The translations under genes were made by a program, and so were the position numbers. From Gnetum montanum (lineage: Eukaryota; Streptophyta; Gnetopsida; Gnetales; Gnetaceae), in the NCBI GenBank assembly GCA_015680685.1, contig MNCI01005576.1, positions 10,404 to 74,403 of the forward strand: 64,000 nucleotides of DNA, written 5' to 3'. The notes beneath the pieces were generated by a model. That model was not told the origin of the DNA. It searched no databases and saw only the letters and a list, made by a program, of their open reading frames with translations. Shown piece by piece: positions 47,350-57,946 of this stretch. How positions within the stretch are numbered: position 1 is the first letter of the stretch; every line of letters starts with the position of its first letter.

Positions 47350-50230
47350 TCACATCGTCCCTGAGGGCGGTGGTTCTGACGGACCTTCTTTAGCCTCTGG
47401 CCCATACGTTGGTGGTGGCACGAATGTCGGTAGCCTTGTAGTAGCTGCAACTTCTAGAGGCAGCCGGAAAGCCTCCAAGAGAGCCCTCATTTTCTCTTCT
47501 TTTCTTCTAGGCTCGTTCACAGTCTAGGAAGCTTCTCCAATGTGTGCTGGAACTGGAACATCCCAAGGGCAAGGCAATGCTGGAATGAGTTCCTTTAAAT
47601 TGACAAACCAGGCTACGAACTGCTTGCGTTCGATATCAAACACTCGAATTGATGCCTGCAGTTGCTGGTAGTCATTCATTCTTTGGGCCAGGTCCTCCGC
47701 AATGGTATGTTGGCCTTCAAAGCTTGTGCAAAGGACCTCGAGTTCCACATTTGCTATTGCCAGCTTCTGTTTTGTTACCTTGTGCACCTGGAACTCACCC
47801 TCGTATAGGGAATATGAGACGGCCACTTGTTTTTCTAACTCTGACTGTGGTCTCCCAGTTGTGAGGATAGCCAGGTTTGCGTATCAAAGGTTGGCCAACT
47901 CCATGTATTTTTTCATTTCTTTAATCTGCAGCTCCTTTAGGCAGATTTTCACTTTATTGTAGGCGTTCAACCCATCAAAGATAGATGGCCACACATCGCC
48001 TCCCTCTCAGAGCTGTTGGAGCGCTTGGTTCATCTTCGCTTTAGCAACTTGAATGTGCTTCTTGTTTACCTCCTTCTACAATCCCACTTGGTCCCTGTAA
48101 TGATTTTTGACTTTTTCAAATTTTAGAGCCTCATTCTTCCAAGCGGCAATTTCGATTGTAGACTTTTTTCGCAATGTCCAAACCTCCTCCATTGACAGAT
48201 TCTGATTTTTAGCAGCCAACCTTCTTATGTTAGCGTTCACCTTGGCTAGCTCCTCCTGCTATTGGTGGATGAAATATTTCATGTGCTCATTCTCTGCATC
48301 AACATTGTGTAGGCGATGAAATTCTGCGGTCAGCTACACGTTCTCTTGGAAAACCTCTGCCAAGTCCTTCTCTAAGTGATACACTCGAGCGTCTACTATG
48401 GACTTGTCTAGGATCGCCATCTCCCTTACATCCTCAATAACCTAAACTTTAAGCTGAAGCTATTGAAAAGATTCATCTCTGGTGATCTCACGATTGAGGA
48501 TGGCTGGATCAGCAAGCTGGGCTCTTCATTGGGCCACCTCAGTTGTCAAGTGCTAACAAGCGACCTGAGCAGCTTCTAGTTGCCCTTCCAAAACAAGGCT
48601 CTTGCCCCTTGCCGAGAGCAGCTCTGACTGGGTCGCAGTAATGTTATCTAAAAGGTTGAAGACATCCGGAAGTGGTTGCCCGGTTCCCACCAGTCAGTCT
48701 AACAATTCTTCATGTTGGGCTGCATCAATCCTGCTACAAAAAGTTCTAGTAGACACCTGTACATCTTGTAGTCCATGAATGTTTGGTACAGGTGCTGCAT
48801 GTGCATTGAGAGCCGTAGCGATAGTGTCAGCAACCACTTCGGCTGCAACTTCTTGTCCCTGGTGCTGCATCACTAGGATCGTTGCCCCTTCACCATCTTC
48901 CAAGAGAACTGAGAAGGTAACAACATTCCCTGAGATTTCAGGGAATAACTGCTGGCTTGCAATTGATACATCTCAAATGGTTGGATCTGTTCTAGTTGGA
49001 ATCGGTGCTTGGGTGGTGAAAAATATTGGCCCTACCCTTTCAAGCAAGCTGACTAATTGAGTCACTTGCTCCAGGTGGCTCATGGCAGGGTGATAGACTG
49101 AAGGGTCTTCTCCTCCACCAGTCCTGCTGGATTGCTCTCGCTGGCTTGAGAGCATTTCCTGGATCTCACGGATGTATTTTGCTGTGGTTTTCGAGCCCGG
49201 CTGTGTTGTTTGTGTAGGTGATGGAGGTGGTTGCTGCACTTCCTTTGTCTGTGTGGCAGCAAGAGTTTTGTCTTTCATCATCTCTTACCACAAGACAATT
49301 GGGACACACTGGATTATGTCATTAGAATATCGTGCTATCCCTGCCTATTTGCACAACTTTCGGATTAGGCAGGGAAAGGGGAGAGCACGTCTTTCATGTT
49401 CTTTTTGAGTGAACCTCTGTTCAATCTCCAAAAACAACAATTGTGGAAGACTCATGGGAAATTTTCCACTCAAGGTGGCATACGCACGAGCGGAGAAGGC
49501 AGTGATTTTGATGGTAAGATGANCGGCATACGCACGAGCGGAGAAGGCAGTGATTTTGATGGTAAGATGAAATCTTTGAGTAGACTCTTTCTACCATGGT
49601 CAAGAAGCTGAATTCCTTGCACTCTACCCTGTAGCATCATCTGGTCCATTGCACCTTTACCTCTGGATCGGCCTATTTCAAAATTTTTGCCACATCTGCC
49701 CCAGTTTCAGGCAACCCCAAAGCTTACGCTATTGCTTCCGAAGAGTAAGAGACATAAATGTCTTTGATTCTTACCCTTGACCCTGGTTGCCGATTCATCC
49801 AGAAGAGATAAGTTTCTCCTAAGTACCATTCACCACTGGTTGTGATGATTGGCCATATCGGAGAATTCTGCAATTAGAGCCTCACATCTTTTGGTGCGTT
49901 CTCGAGGAATGGTCCAAAATTTAGCTCTTGGAGGACCGTTCGTTGCACCTCGCATGACGTGATAGCATCAAGGCAGGCTTGGGTCAAGGTGATCTCAAGC
50001 CGTGGTGCTATCCCAAGAGTCTCATCCCCTAGCGATTGCATGCCAAAAATCTCCTCTTTGGGAATCTGGTGAACAAATTCCACATCAGGTCGTTCGCAGA
50101 AGGGCCTAGTTGCATGAGAGCCCTCCGCATACTCTGGCGATTACACACCTAGTCCCCTTCTCGTGCATGGGTGCTTGTCCCTTGGTTGTGATAGTCCTTC
50201 ATCCCTTAGGTGCCTCGATTTGGGTGCCAT
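47350..50230 (-). pseudogene. 3' ORF of E2: conserved head plus long coiled coil
   Basis: Starts MAPKSRHLRDEG at 50230, directly after a splice acceptor. The head (to about 49650) contains LTQACLDAITS, ELNFGPFLENAPKD, SGEWYLGETYLFW, then an AI-x-ALGLP motif, a pattern recalled from the 'putative plant transposon protein' family. A Gln/Ser/Pro-rich linker follows (49281-49080), then a long region rich in Leu, Glu, Lys and Gln with heptad-like spacing (about 48650-47520; for example EEVWTLRKKSTIEIAAWKNE), read as coiled coil. It ends EPPPSGTM-stop at 47350. From 49281 to the end all parts share one frame with only a few stops; the head is in another frame, the shift lying near the N at 49523. 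Total about 960 codons. No transmembrane or signal segment is evident, so 'env-like' refers to position only. Confidence 0.65.
49477..49570. other. 46-bp duplication around a single N (assembly gap)
   Basis: 49477-49522 and 49525-49570 are identical over 46 bases and separated by N and one C. This looks like overlapping contig ends left unmerged, not a biological repeat. Confidence 0.75.
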
Positions 50231-50257
50231 CTGCAATCAAACATAATCATCCGTTAG
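50228..50257 (-). other. Splice acceptor with CTAAC branch-like motif before the 3' ORF (E2)
   Basis: The minus strand reads TTTGATTGCAG then ATGGCACCC; a CTAAC motif lies at 50257-50253, the same distance from the ATG as in E1. Confidence 0.55.
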
Positions 50258-50422
50258 ACCGTTTATAAGTAGCTTAAGATGGTCTGTATATAGTTTCTCA
50301 ATTTGACCAAGTTATGTTAATGGCATAGGCACACCGTTAAGTCTCCCGGGGTGTTTAATTTAGGGGTTAGGACCAAATTTTTTGTAATTAACAACTAATT
50401 AATTAATTACACAAGGACACCA

Positions 50423-50438
50423 CCCCCCCATGACTGAG
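50423..50438 (-). other. Internal polypurine-tract-like motif (E2, upstream of 3' ORF)
   Basis: The minus strand reads CAGTCATGGGGGGGG, about 195 bases upstream of the 3' ORF start. An N lies beside it at 50448. Confidence 0.45.
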
Positions 50439-50584
50439 AGCATACCTNCCGGTTGCGTAAAAAGGGGCAAGGATAGGTTGATGCGGACATGCAATGGAAT
50501 ATAGGTGCGATGGGAAGGGTTAGATAAAAAAAATAGTAAAAAATCCCCTCAATTTGGACTCCAAATGATGAAAAATGCAAAGTG

Positions 50585-50665
50585 CGGTGGGGTATATATA
50601 AGGGTTGGGCACTACATCGATAGGGCTGCATATACATGGCCACGTTTACGCAGCACTGTTCACCC
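50585..50665 (-). promoter_or_regulatory. U3-like internal promoter of E2
   Basis: On the minus strand, GCGTAAACGTGGCC, ATGCAGCCCTATCGATGTAG and then CTTATATATACC (TATATATA at 50600-50593) follow in order. The E2 LTR has the same order: ACGTGGCC, GTCGATGTAG, then TATAAATA. It could drive the 3' ORF separately. Confidence 0.4.
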
Positions 50666-50919
50666 GTGGACCAGCGTCGACCAACCCATAAAACATCCGA
50701 AATGAAGAATTTGAAAACTCAAATTGAGGCAATTAAAATGTGGGAAAGGCCTAGTCATGGATGAGGACAAGAGGAAGGGAATAAAGTGCGAAAAAGAAAT
50801 AAAATTGGAGAACGGGGATCAAAAAGAACTCTTGCGAGGAAGAATTCGAATGATGGAACACTGAAAACAATCAACCAAGGAATCCAAAGGATTTGAGGCT
50901 TAACACGCAAAACCAGGAA

Positions 50920-50971
50920 TACGCAGGTGGGTCCTCCCCATAGCAGGCACAACCTTTGTAGCCCCTACGTA
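50920..50971 (-). other. Conserved stem-loop in the spacer of E2
   Basis: Arms TACGCAGG (50920-50927) and CCTACGTA (50964-50971). On the minus (sense) RNA the one differing pair is a G-U wobble, so the eight-pair stem is still possible. Confidence 0.45.
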
Positions 50972-51539
50972 CCCTCAACACCAGGGTCTATGGGCCCAGG
51001 TGCCAATAATTGGTGTTGACTAGTGAAGACTCCAAACCAAGAGAATCCACCAAGGCATGAGAGACCTACAGAAAACACGATGAACACACAAAACATAAAA
51101 AGGGTAGTAAGGTGAGTACAGAGAGAAGTGGGAATAGAGGAAGAGGAGAGAATGGAAATTCCAAGCGTCGATCACATGAAACCCCATGTGTGATCATGGT
51201 TAAGTGACCTGATAGAACCTTTCCTAAGGTCAGACCCAAAACCATCTGTAATCAGTGACATCGTAGCAATAGACGAATTCCCGACCATCCCCTAGAAGCA
51301 AGAATGACCCCACAGAAAACCACCACTGCATGAAACGTGAGAAGAAGGAAGTCAAATGGGACAAAGTTAGAGGGGATGAAGGAAGTCCCATAACTAGTGT
51401 GTGTGGCCCATGAGAGGCAGTCTAAGGGGTGTGCTTTGAATTCCCCCGCAATTTGTTTTTTTTCTTTTGTGCTAGGGAACCACACCATGCGAAGACCCAT
51501 GCATGTGTGCATGCATCTGACCAAGGGGTGTGCTTTGAA

Positions 51540-52900
51540 TCCTTAGTTTAATTTTTTTTCATTTTCTTTTTTGAATTTTTCAGTGAGGACCACACCATGC
51601 AAGGTTGAATTGCCCAAAAGCTTCTGTGAAGAGAGACTTGGATCAGCAAGGATGATGGTCTCCCCCACGACTGGGTGGAAAGGAGGAGACACAAAATATG
51701 GAGTGTGGGTGACCGGTTGATGACAAGGTGGTGGCACTGGTTGTGTGGAGCTCATAGAAAGGTTTGAGTTGTTGGAGGTTGACTAACTGTGTTCTGGTGG
51801 GATCCCCAGGTTTGTGGATGAGCAAGGCCCTGGATGGGAATGTTTCGAAGACAATATAAGATCCCTCCCATAGTGTCTAAAAATTTGTCGGTTGGGATAC
51901 ATGTGAGGGGTTCGAATACAATACCTTGTCTCCACATCGAAATGTGACCTTCTGAATCCTAAGATCATGTCGTTTCTTGTTATAGGCCTTGTGGGTTTAA
52001 TTGGAAAATAGGGCCACTAATTGGTTCTCATCTAGCACACTTAAATTGATTAATCGTTGTCGTTGTGCTAGTAGTAAGTCAAGGCCGAGGTCACTAGCTA
52101 TGGATAGTATCCAAAGTTCTGCTTAGATTGGAAGTGTTGGCAACTTTCCGTACACTAACTCATAGGGAGAGTACCCTATAGGAAGTTTCCAAGTGGAGCG
52201 ATAGGCCCATAGGGCATCGTTGAGTTTGGTACTCCAATCTCTCTTGTATTTGCTAATGGTTTAGGTAAGGATCTTGGTGATCTCCCTATTGGTGACTTTG
52301 GCCTACTCGTTGGCTTGGGGGTGATAGGGTGATGTGAATTTATGTGTTACCCCTAAGCGTTGCATGAGTTTTCGAAAAGTAACACCTGTGAAGTGAGTCT
52401 CATTGTCAGAAATGAGTGCACGAGGAACTCCAAACCTGGTAACGATTTGTTGTTGGACAAATCATGCGGCAGTGTTGGAAGAACAGTCAACAACGGTTGC
52501 CGCTTCTACCCACTTTGTATAGTAGTCCATAGCCACGATGATGTATGACTTTTCATTTGACAAGGGGCTGATGGGTCCCATGAAGTTGATACCCCAGATG
52601 TCGAAGGGCTCTAGTGGCCAGATCCACTGTTGAGGTCCCTCCAACCATGCCATCATCCCACCATCTCTTTGGCATCGTTCACAGGAGTGGGCAAACCATT
52701 GTGTGTCCCTAAAAAGTGTAGGCCAGTAATACCCTGCAAGTAGGATTTTAATGGTCATTCAACGTCCAACATAGTGGCCCCCATAAGAGCCCTCATGAGC
52801 ATCTTAGAGGATGCGCAGTGTATCATCATCAGGGACACACCATCGAACCAAGCCATCTACACACACCTTGTAGAGGTGGCCATTAATTTCCATGAAATGC
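51540..52900 (-). pseudogene. Integrase of E2
   Basis: Complete domain order. The zinc domain has HEGSYGGHY and later CERCQRDGG (about 52800-52660). The core has DIWGINFMGP (first Asp), MDYYTKWVEA, LISDNETHFTG (second Asp) and HPQANE-stop-AKVTNREI, where the expected Glu is Lys. The C-terminal part (51937-51543) ends with HPVVGETIILADPS, whose codons include the polypurine-like motif CAGTCGTGGGGGAG (51660-51675). The changed Glu and a stop make it inactive. Confidence 0.82.
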
Positions 52901-52999
52901 TTGGCCTTACGGAGAAACTACTATTTTTTCCAATGGTTCCACTCTTTTGGTAGCTCCTGGGTTATAAGGTAGGTGAGGATGTGGTTGAACAAAGGAGAT

Positions 53000-53490
53000 T
53001 CCTTGGGTGCTTGAGGATCAACGGTGTTTGTGAAGAGGAGTTCATCTGGAAACTGGTTGAATAAGGGATCCTCCTCTTCTGCGTCATCCCATCATAACCG
53101 AGACAAGTGGTCAACAACCACATTCTTAGTCCCCTTTTTGTCTACCATGGTAAGATTGAACTCCTGAAAAATCACCAGCCACCGGATTATGCGGGGGCTC
53201 ACCGTTGGTTTGTTCATTAGGAAATAAATAGCACTATGGTCTGTGTGCACAAACACCTTGTATCTGAGCACATAGTACCGAAATTTATCCAATGTGAACA
53301 CCACCACCATCAATTCCTTCTTGGTGGTGGTATAGTTCAATTGAGCACCCACAATGCTACGGCTTGCACAGTGGATATAATATGGACATTTTTGATCATC
53401 ACACTGTGTAAGCATGGCTCCCAAGGCGTAGTTGGAGGCATCCATCATAATGTGAAAGGGTCTGGACCAATCAGGTGCTCGTAGAACCAA
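53000..53490 (-). pseudogene. RNase H of E2
   Basis: Open for 132 codons (53490-53092): DWSRPFHIMMDASNYALG, ASRSIVGAQLNYTTTKKEL, VFVHTDHSAIYFLMNKP and a C-terminal VVVDHLSRL. The catalytic Asp residues in MMDAS and TDH and the Glu in KKEL are present. It follows RT after a break near 53500. Confidence 0.85.
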
Positions 53491-54420
53491 AGCTTCTATG
53501 AGTTTCTATTTCAGCTCTTGGAATGCAGACTCGCATTCCTTGGTCCAGATGAACCAAGCATCCTTCTTTGTAAGATCTAATAACGGCCAGGCAATCTTTG
53601 AGAAGCACTCAATGAAATGCCGATAGTAACCAGTGTGTCCAAGGAATGACCACACATCTTCGATAGTACTTGGTTGGCAGGTGATTCCTTGGATGATCCT
53701 GATCTTTTTAGGGTCTACGCTGATCCCTATTGATAAGATGTGATGCCCCAACACAATGCCCTCTTGGACCATCAAATGGCTCTTTTGACAATTAAGCTGC
53801 AGATTGGTGTCTACACACCTCTTTAGAACCTGCTCTAGATGGTCCAAGGCTTGCTCGAACATGGCCCCATAGGTGGAGAAGTCATCCATGAAGACTTCTA
53901 CACCATTGCCGATTTGTTGCTGGAAGATGCTTAGGACAAGGCGTTGGAACATTGCAGGCGCATTACATAGGCCAAAGGGCATCTTCTTATATGCAAAAGT
54001 CCCCCATGGACTCATGAAAGTAGTTTTGGCCTGGTCCTCTGGTGCTATTTGGATTTGGTTATAACCACTATAACCATCCAAAAAACTGTAATATCGGTGT
54101 CCTGTGATTGTGTCCAACACTTGGTCCACAAATGGAAGCGGGAAGTGGTCCTTGAAGGTCACCATGTTGAGCAACCGAAAAACAATACAGACCCTCCACT
54201 TGCGACCTTTCTTGGGTACAATAATGAGTGGGCTAACCCATTCGCTATCAATGATAGAATAGATGAATCCTGCCTTAAGCAATTGTTGAATTTCATCTTT
54301 TACAACTTGCTTCAATTTGGGATTCAACCATCTTTGTGGCTATCGTCGTGGCTTCATGAAAGGGTCAAGATAGATCCAGTGCTAGCAAACCCTGGGATCA
54401 ACTCCAGTCAACTCAGGATA
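53491..54420 (-). pseudogene. Reverse transcriptase of E2
   Basis: Open for 273 codons (54327-53506), the longest intact frame in the retroelements here. Motifs in order: EWVSPLIIVPKKGRKWRVC, RYYSFLDGYSGYNQI, TTFMSPWGTFAYKKMPFGL, the active site VEVFMDDFSTYG with both Asp, LGHHILSIGISVDPKKI, and FLGHTGYYRHFIECFSKI. It lacks only the first part upstream of Met, which continues to about 54420 after a stop. Confidence 0.88.
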
Positions 54421-54899
54421 GGACCATGCGAATGTAGTAATCCATTTGTTTACCATCCCCAGTAATTTCTTTTTCTATTTAGGAGCAAGGGAAGCATTAA
54501 TAATTATCGACTTGCCATTTTGCAAGAATGCATATTCCAAGTGGGTCAGTAAAGACTTTAGCTCCAGGGGCTCTTTCTTGAAGCTCTCAGGGATTTGTAG
54601 TGTTCCCTAGCCATCTTTGTCACCAACAACAGAGATCTGTTGATGAATCTCCTCCATCTCTTTCGTGCTTTTAACATAGGCTTGCACTAACCCCTCAGAC
54701 GGTTCCATGCACAATGTGCTACTAGCAGGATTAGCTGTCAGCCACTGGGTTCCTTCTTGGTTAATGGCTGTTGCGTACAGGCACTGTTGAATGGGTGATT
54801 CCTTGGTACACCAACTGCATGCTTGAATGGATATCCACTTAGCAAGCCATAACTGCTACACACAGTTGCACCCTGAGTCCCCCCCAGTAATGCAGGGAA

Positions 54900-55270
54900 C
54901 TCTTTTCTTCTCAATCTTCCTAAAAGGATTTTCCTTTGAAATTTCTAGGGACAGATCTCAGAGTCCTATTTGTGCATCCACCGTGCTTAGCCAGACTCTT
55001 CCCATGATGATTGGGAAGTTCCCCTTACAGTTCTCAACATAGATGACCAAGAAATCAGCAGGATAGGACCACCCACAAATGGTGGTCATAATGTCCTCCA
55101 CCAAACCTAAGGGAACGATGATGGATTGGTTTGCTAGCTCGAGCCGGATGTTGCTCTTCTTTAGTGGGGGCAAGTTCCAGTTCTTGTACATGTCATGAGA
55201 GATCAAATTGACCCTTGACCCTGAGTCCAGAAGATCTTTGCACGGCTCGTTCCTAGCCACCTGAAGATAT
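54900..55270 (-). pseudogene. Protease of E2
   Basis: Open for 100 codons (55260-54958): KDLLDSGSRVNLIS with the DSG active site intact, NWNLPPLKKSNIRLELANQ, then NFPIIMGRVWLSTVDAQIGL. Retroviral-type aspartic protease that would process gag-pol. The frame is closed upstream, toward gag, by stops in the linker. Confidence 0.83.
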
Positions 55271-57779
55271 ATGAGGGGCTTCCTGGATCTATCAATTTTC
55301 GCGGAAGAGAACCTACTTTGATCCAGTTAGTCACAACATGTGTGAGCATGACCGTCTGGACATTGGAGTGTAGTGGAGCAGAGGACTACTCGGGCGGTAT
55401 GATGGTAGAGGAATTGGTAGGTTCAGAGGCACTAGCCACAGGCGTAGGTGAGGGTGTGTTCAGATTATTGGACAGGAAAAAAGACGTTTGCATGGCTTAG
55501 GTTCTAGGTCACTCGGCCAAGGTGCCGATTGTAAGTTAACAGTCCTTATAGTATTTTGTTGTTGTGGCTATGGCAGTATTTCTCCTTGCATTGATGGAGC
55601 AGGTGGCAACTGAGAGGGATGGTGTGGAGGAGTGGCAGAAGAAGGTGACAAAGGGTAGAAGAGATGTGGGTTTGCCCCCCTGGGTGATGGAGATGGATGT
55701 CTAAAATATTCAAGGGGGTGATAGTAACTGGGAAAGGTCGCATGACTAGAAGAGTCTCTTGGAGAGACTGGTTGCTGAACACAGTACCAATAAGGATCTG
55801 ACTGCTTGTGAGGGTACTGCTACCTTGGAGGTGGCATCCCCCACGCTTGTGGTTGCTGCCACTATTGGAAGTATTCATACGGTTGCGGGGGCATTCCACT
55901 TGGATAATATGTGAATAAGGCAACCTTCGAGGTGTCTACCGCTGCACCAAACGAGGGTTTAAGGCCTACACCCTAGACTCTTGAAGGTGTGACACCACAG
56001 GACAACATCCCTTAGGATGTTCATATTGGCATATGCCACATTCATCATCCTCCTTAATGTCAGAGTCTACAATATGCTTTGCTACAACAACTTTCCCCTT
56101 ACCCTTATGTTGGGCATGTTCAGCTCCCTTCTTCCTGCACCAATCATGGTCACTACCTTGCTCTTTGGACTCTTCTAAAATTTTCAATACACTTTGGAAT
56201 TTCTCATCCAAAGAGTCCCACATTTTATCCACCTTTGCCGATATTTCAAATGCAAAATTTTGTAATAGCAAAGTCTTCCAATTCACTGCTGCTTTCAATG
56301 GTGACTCATCCTCCTCATCACAAAATTGGACCTCCCTTTTTCTAAGGGAAGGGTCTTGGTTGAATTATTCTACACTCTCCTTTTTTCTGAGTTCTTCTTC
56401 CTCCTATGCCACTTGATCAATGAGGCACTACAACTGATGGATCCTTAGCTCCGATAGTCGTCCCTTGGCATACATGCCAAGGGTCTTTCACGTTTCAAAA
56501 TGGAGCCCATCAATGATGTGGAGAAGTTGTGCATGCTGAGAGTAACCATGACCAGGGCACCGATGCAACAGTGAGTAATACTTGCTCATGGAAGCATCCA
56601 AGGGTTCATGATTTCCTTGTTTCCAACCTTGGATTTGTTGTCTCAGATTTGCCACTCTAGAGTACATTTGATATTTTTCATTAAAAATTTCAAGCATCAT
56701 ACTCCATCTTCTGATTGATTCCAGCTCTAAGAATCAGTAACAACTTTTAGCTTCTTTGATGAGTGTGCGAGGGAACAACTTCAACCATTGCCAATTGTTA
56801 TCAATGTTTTGCAGGGTGTAGGCGTCATGGAACACCTGCAAGTGGTGTGGATCACAGTTGTATCCCCCTTTAAATCTAGGGATGTTGTTCATATCAACAT
56901 GCTTGATCCGACTATCCTTCATGTGCCTACTTCGAATGTGAACTACCTCTACGATCTGGAGCATGCTCCAAGTAGCTAACAACGGCTCATCTGAATCATA
57001 GTCCTATTGGGGACTGTGACATTTGTGACGATTTTGACTACCCCTTCTTTCATGTTGGTGAGCATTACATAATTGGTCACGTGCTTCCTCACATTGCTTT
57101 CTTTGAACCTGTTTACCACCATCCTTTCTCTCCATCCTTTCCCTGTTACGCTTAGAGCCTGAGCTGGATGAAGGCGTAGGAGAGGGAGAGGACGGAGAAG
57201 AAGGAGAGGCATCGCCACCGCTCCAGTGTCGATCTCCCCATCTACCCTGATGATGGTGACGATCATTTCCTCCAGCCTTGCTACGTGACCCGCCATCCCC
57301 TTGAGGATTGTGGTCACTTAGATGTTTGTTCTGAATGACTAACTGGAGGATCTACGGCCCTAGGGGAAGTTCAGTCGAATGGGTATCATGAAATACAAGA
57401 TCCCCATCGTCTTGTAGCCCTTGCGAGAATAAGGGGTTACTAAATTGTTTCCCCTTTTGTTATTCATATCTCTCTGCCTTCTATTGGTCTCTTGTCTATT
57501 GAGCCTCTGTAGGATGATAGTCCCGGTAGTCATGGTCCTCCATGACATACTCCGCCACCCAGTCCTGGATGCTCAATCTGCCCAGATTGTGATATAGCAT
57601 CGCAGGAGCTACTCGATCGAGCGGTAGCACGATGCTACCCTCCATGTTCACCATCGAAGATGCTCATCTTAATGTAGGATGAATGTGAAATCAGGGACAT
57701 ATTCATCAAGATGTTTGTACACCACCCGACATTCTTGTAGCACCGGTGGTTCAAATACCTCTCTCTTGTGAGAAGACAT
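55271..57779 (-). pseudogene. gag and proline-rich linker of E2
   Basis: Starts MSSHKREVFEPPVLQE at 57779. After frameshifts: VAEYVMEDHDYRDYHP, a Ser/Pro-rich patch, then the capsid core NNIPRFKGGYNCDPHHLQVF and WQWLKLFPRTLIKEAKSCY (56982-56734), IQGWKQGNHEPLDASMSKYY (56700-56488) and, at 56298-55966, EISAKVDKMWDSLDEKFQ with CGICQYEHPKGCCP. This motif has spacing C-x2-C-x3-H-x3-C. The linker (55923-55546) is rich in Pro, Ser and His. Confidence 0.8.
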
Positions 57780-57927
57780 ATTGGATGTTAGATGGTCCAT
57801 GTAACTAGTGTACCTTACGATTAACTTAAATTCGCCTAGCATGCAAAAGTATTTCTATCCTGGGTCTGTTCCAACGACTTAAATGATAATTTCACTAAAT
57901 TCAGATGACGCATGTAAGACTAACAAG

Positions 57928-57945
57928 TCCTTGGCAACGACGCCA
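57928..57945 (-). other. Primer binding site of E2, tRNA-Asp type
   Basis: The minus strand reads TGGCGTCGTTGCCAAGGA, one base inside the 5' LTR; it differs from the plant tRNA-Asp complement by three changes. Confidence 0.72.
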
Positions 57946-57946
57946 A

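Noticed and set aside
54049-54465. 138-codon plus-strand ORF
   Set aside because: Antisense shadow of the E2 reverse transcriptase.
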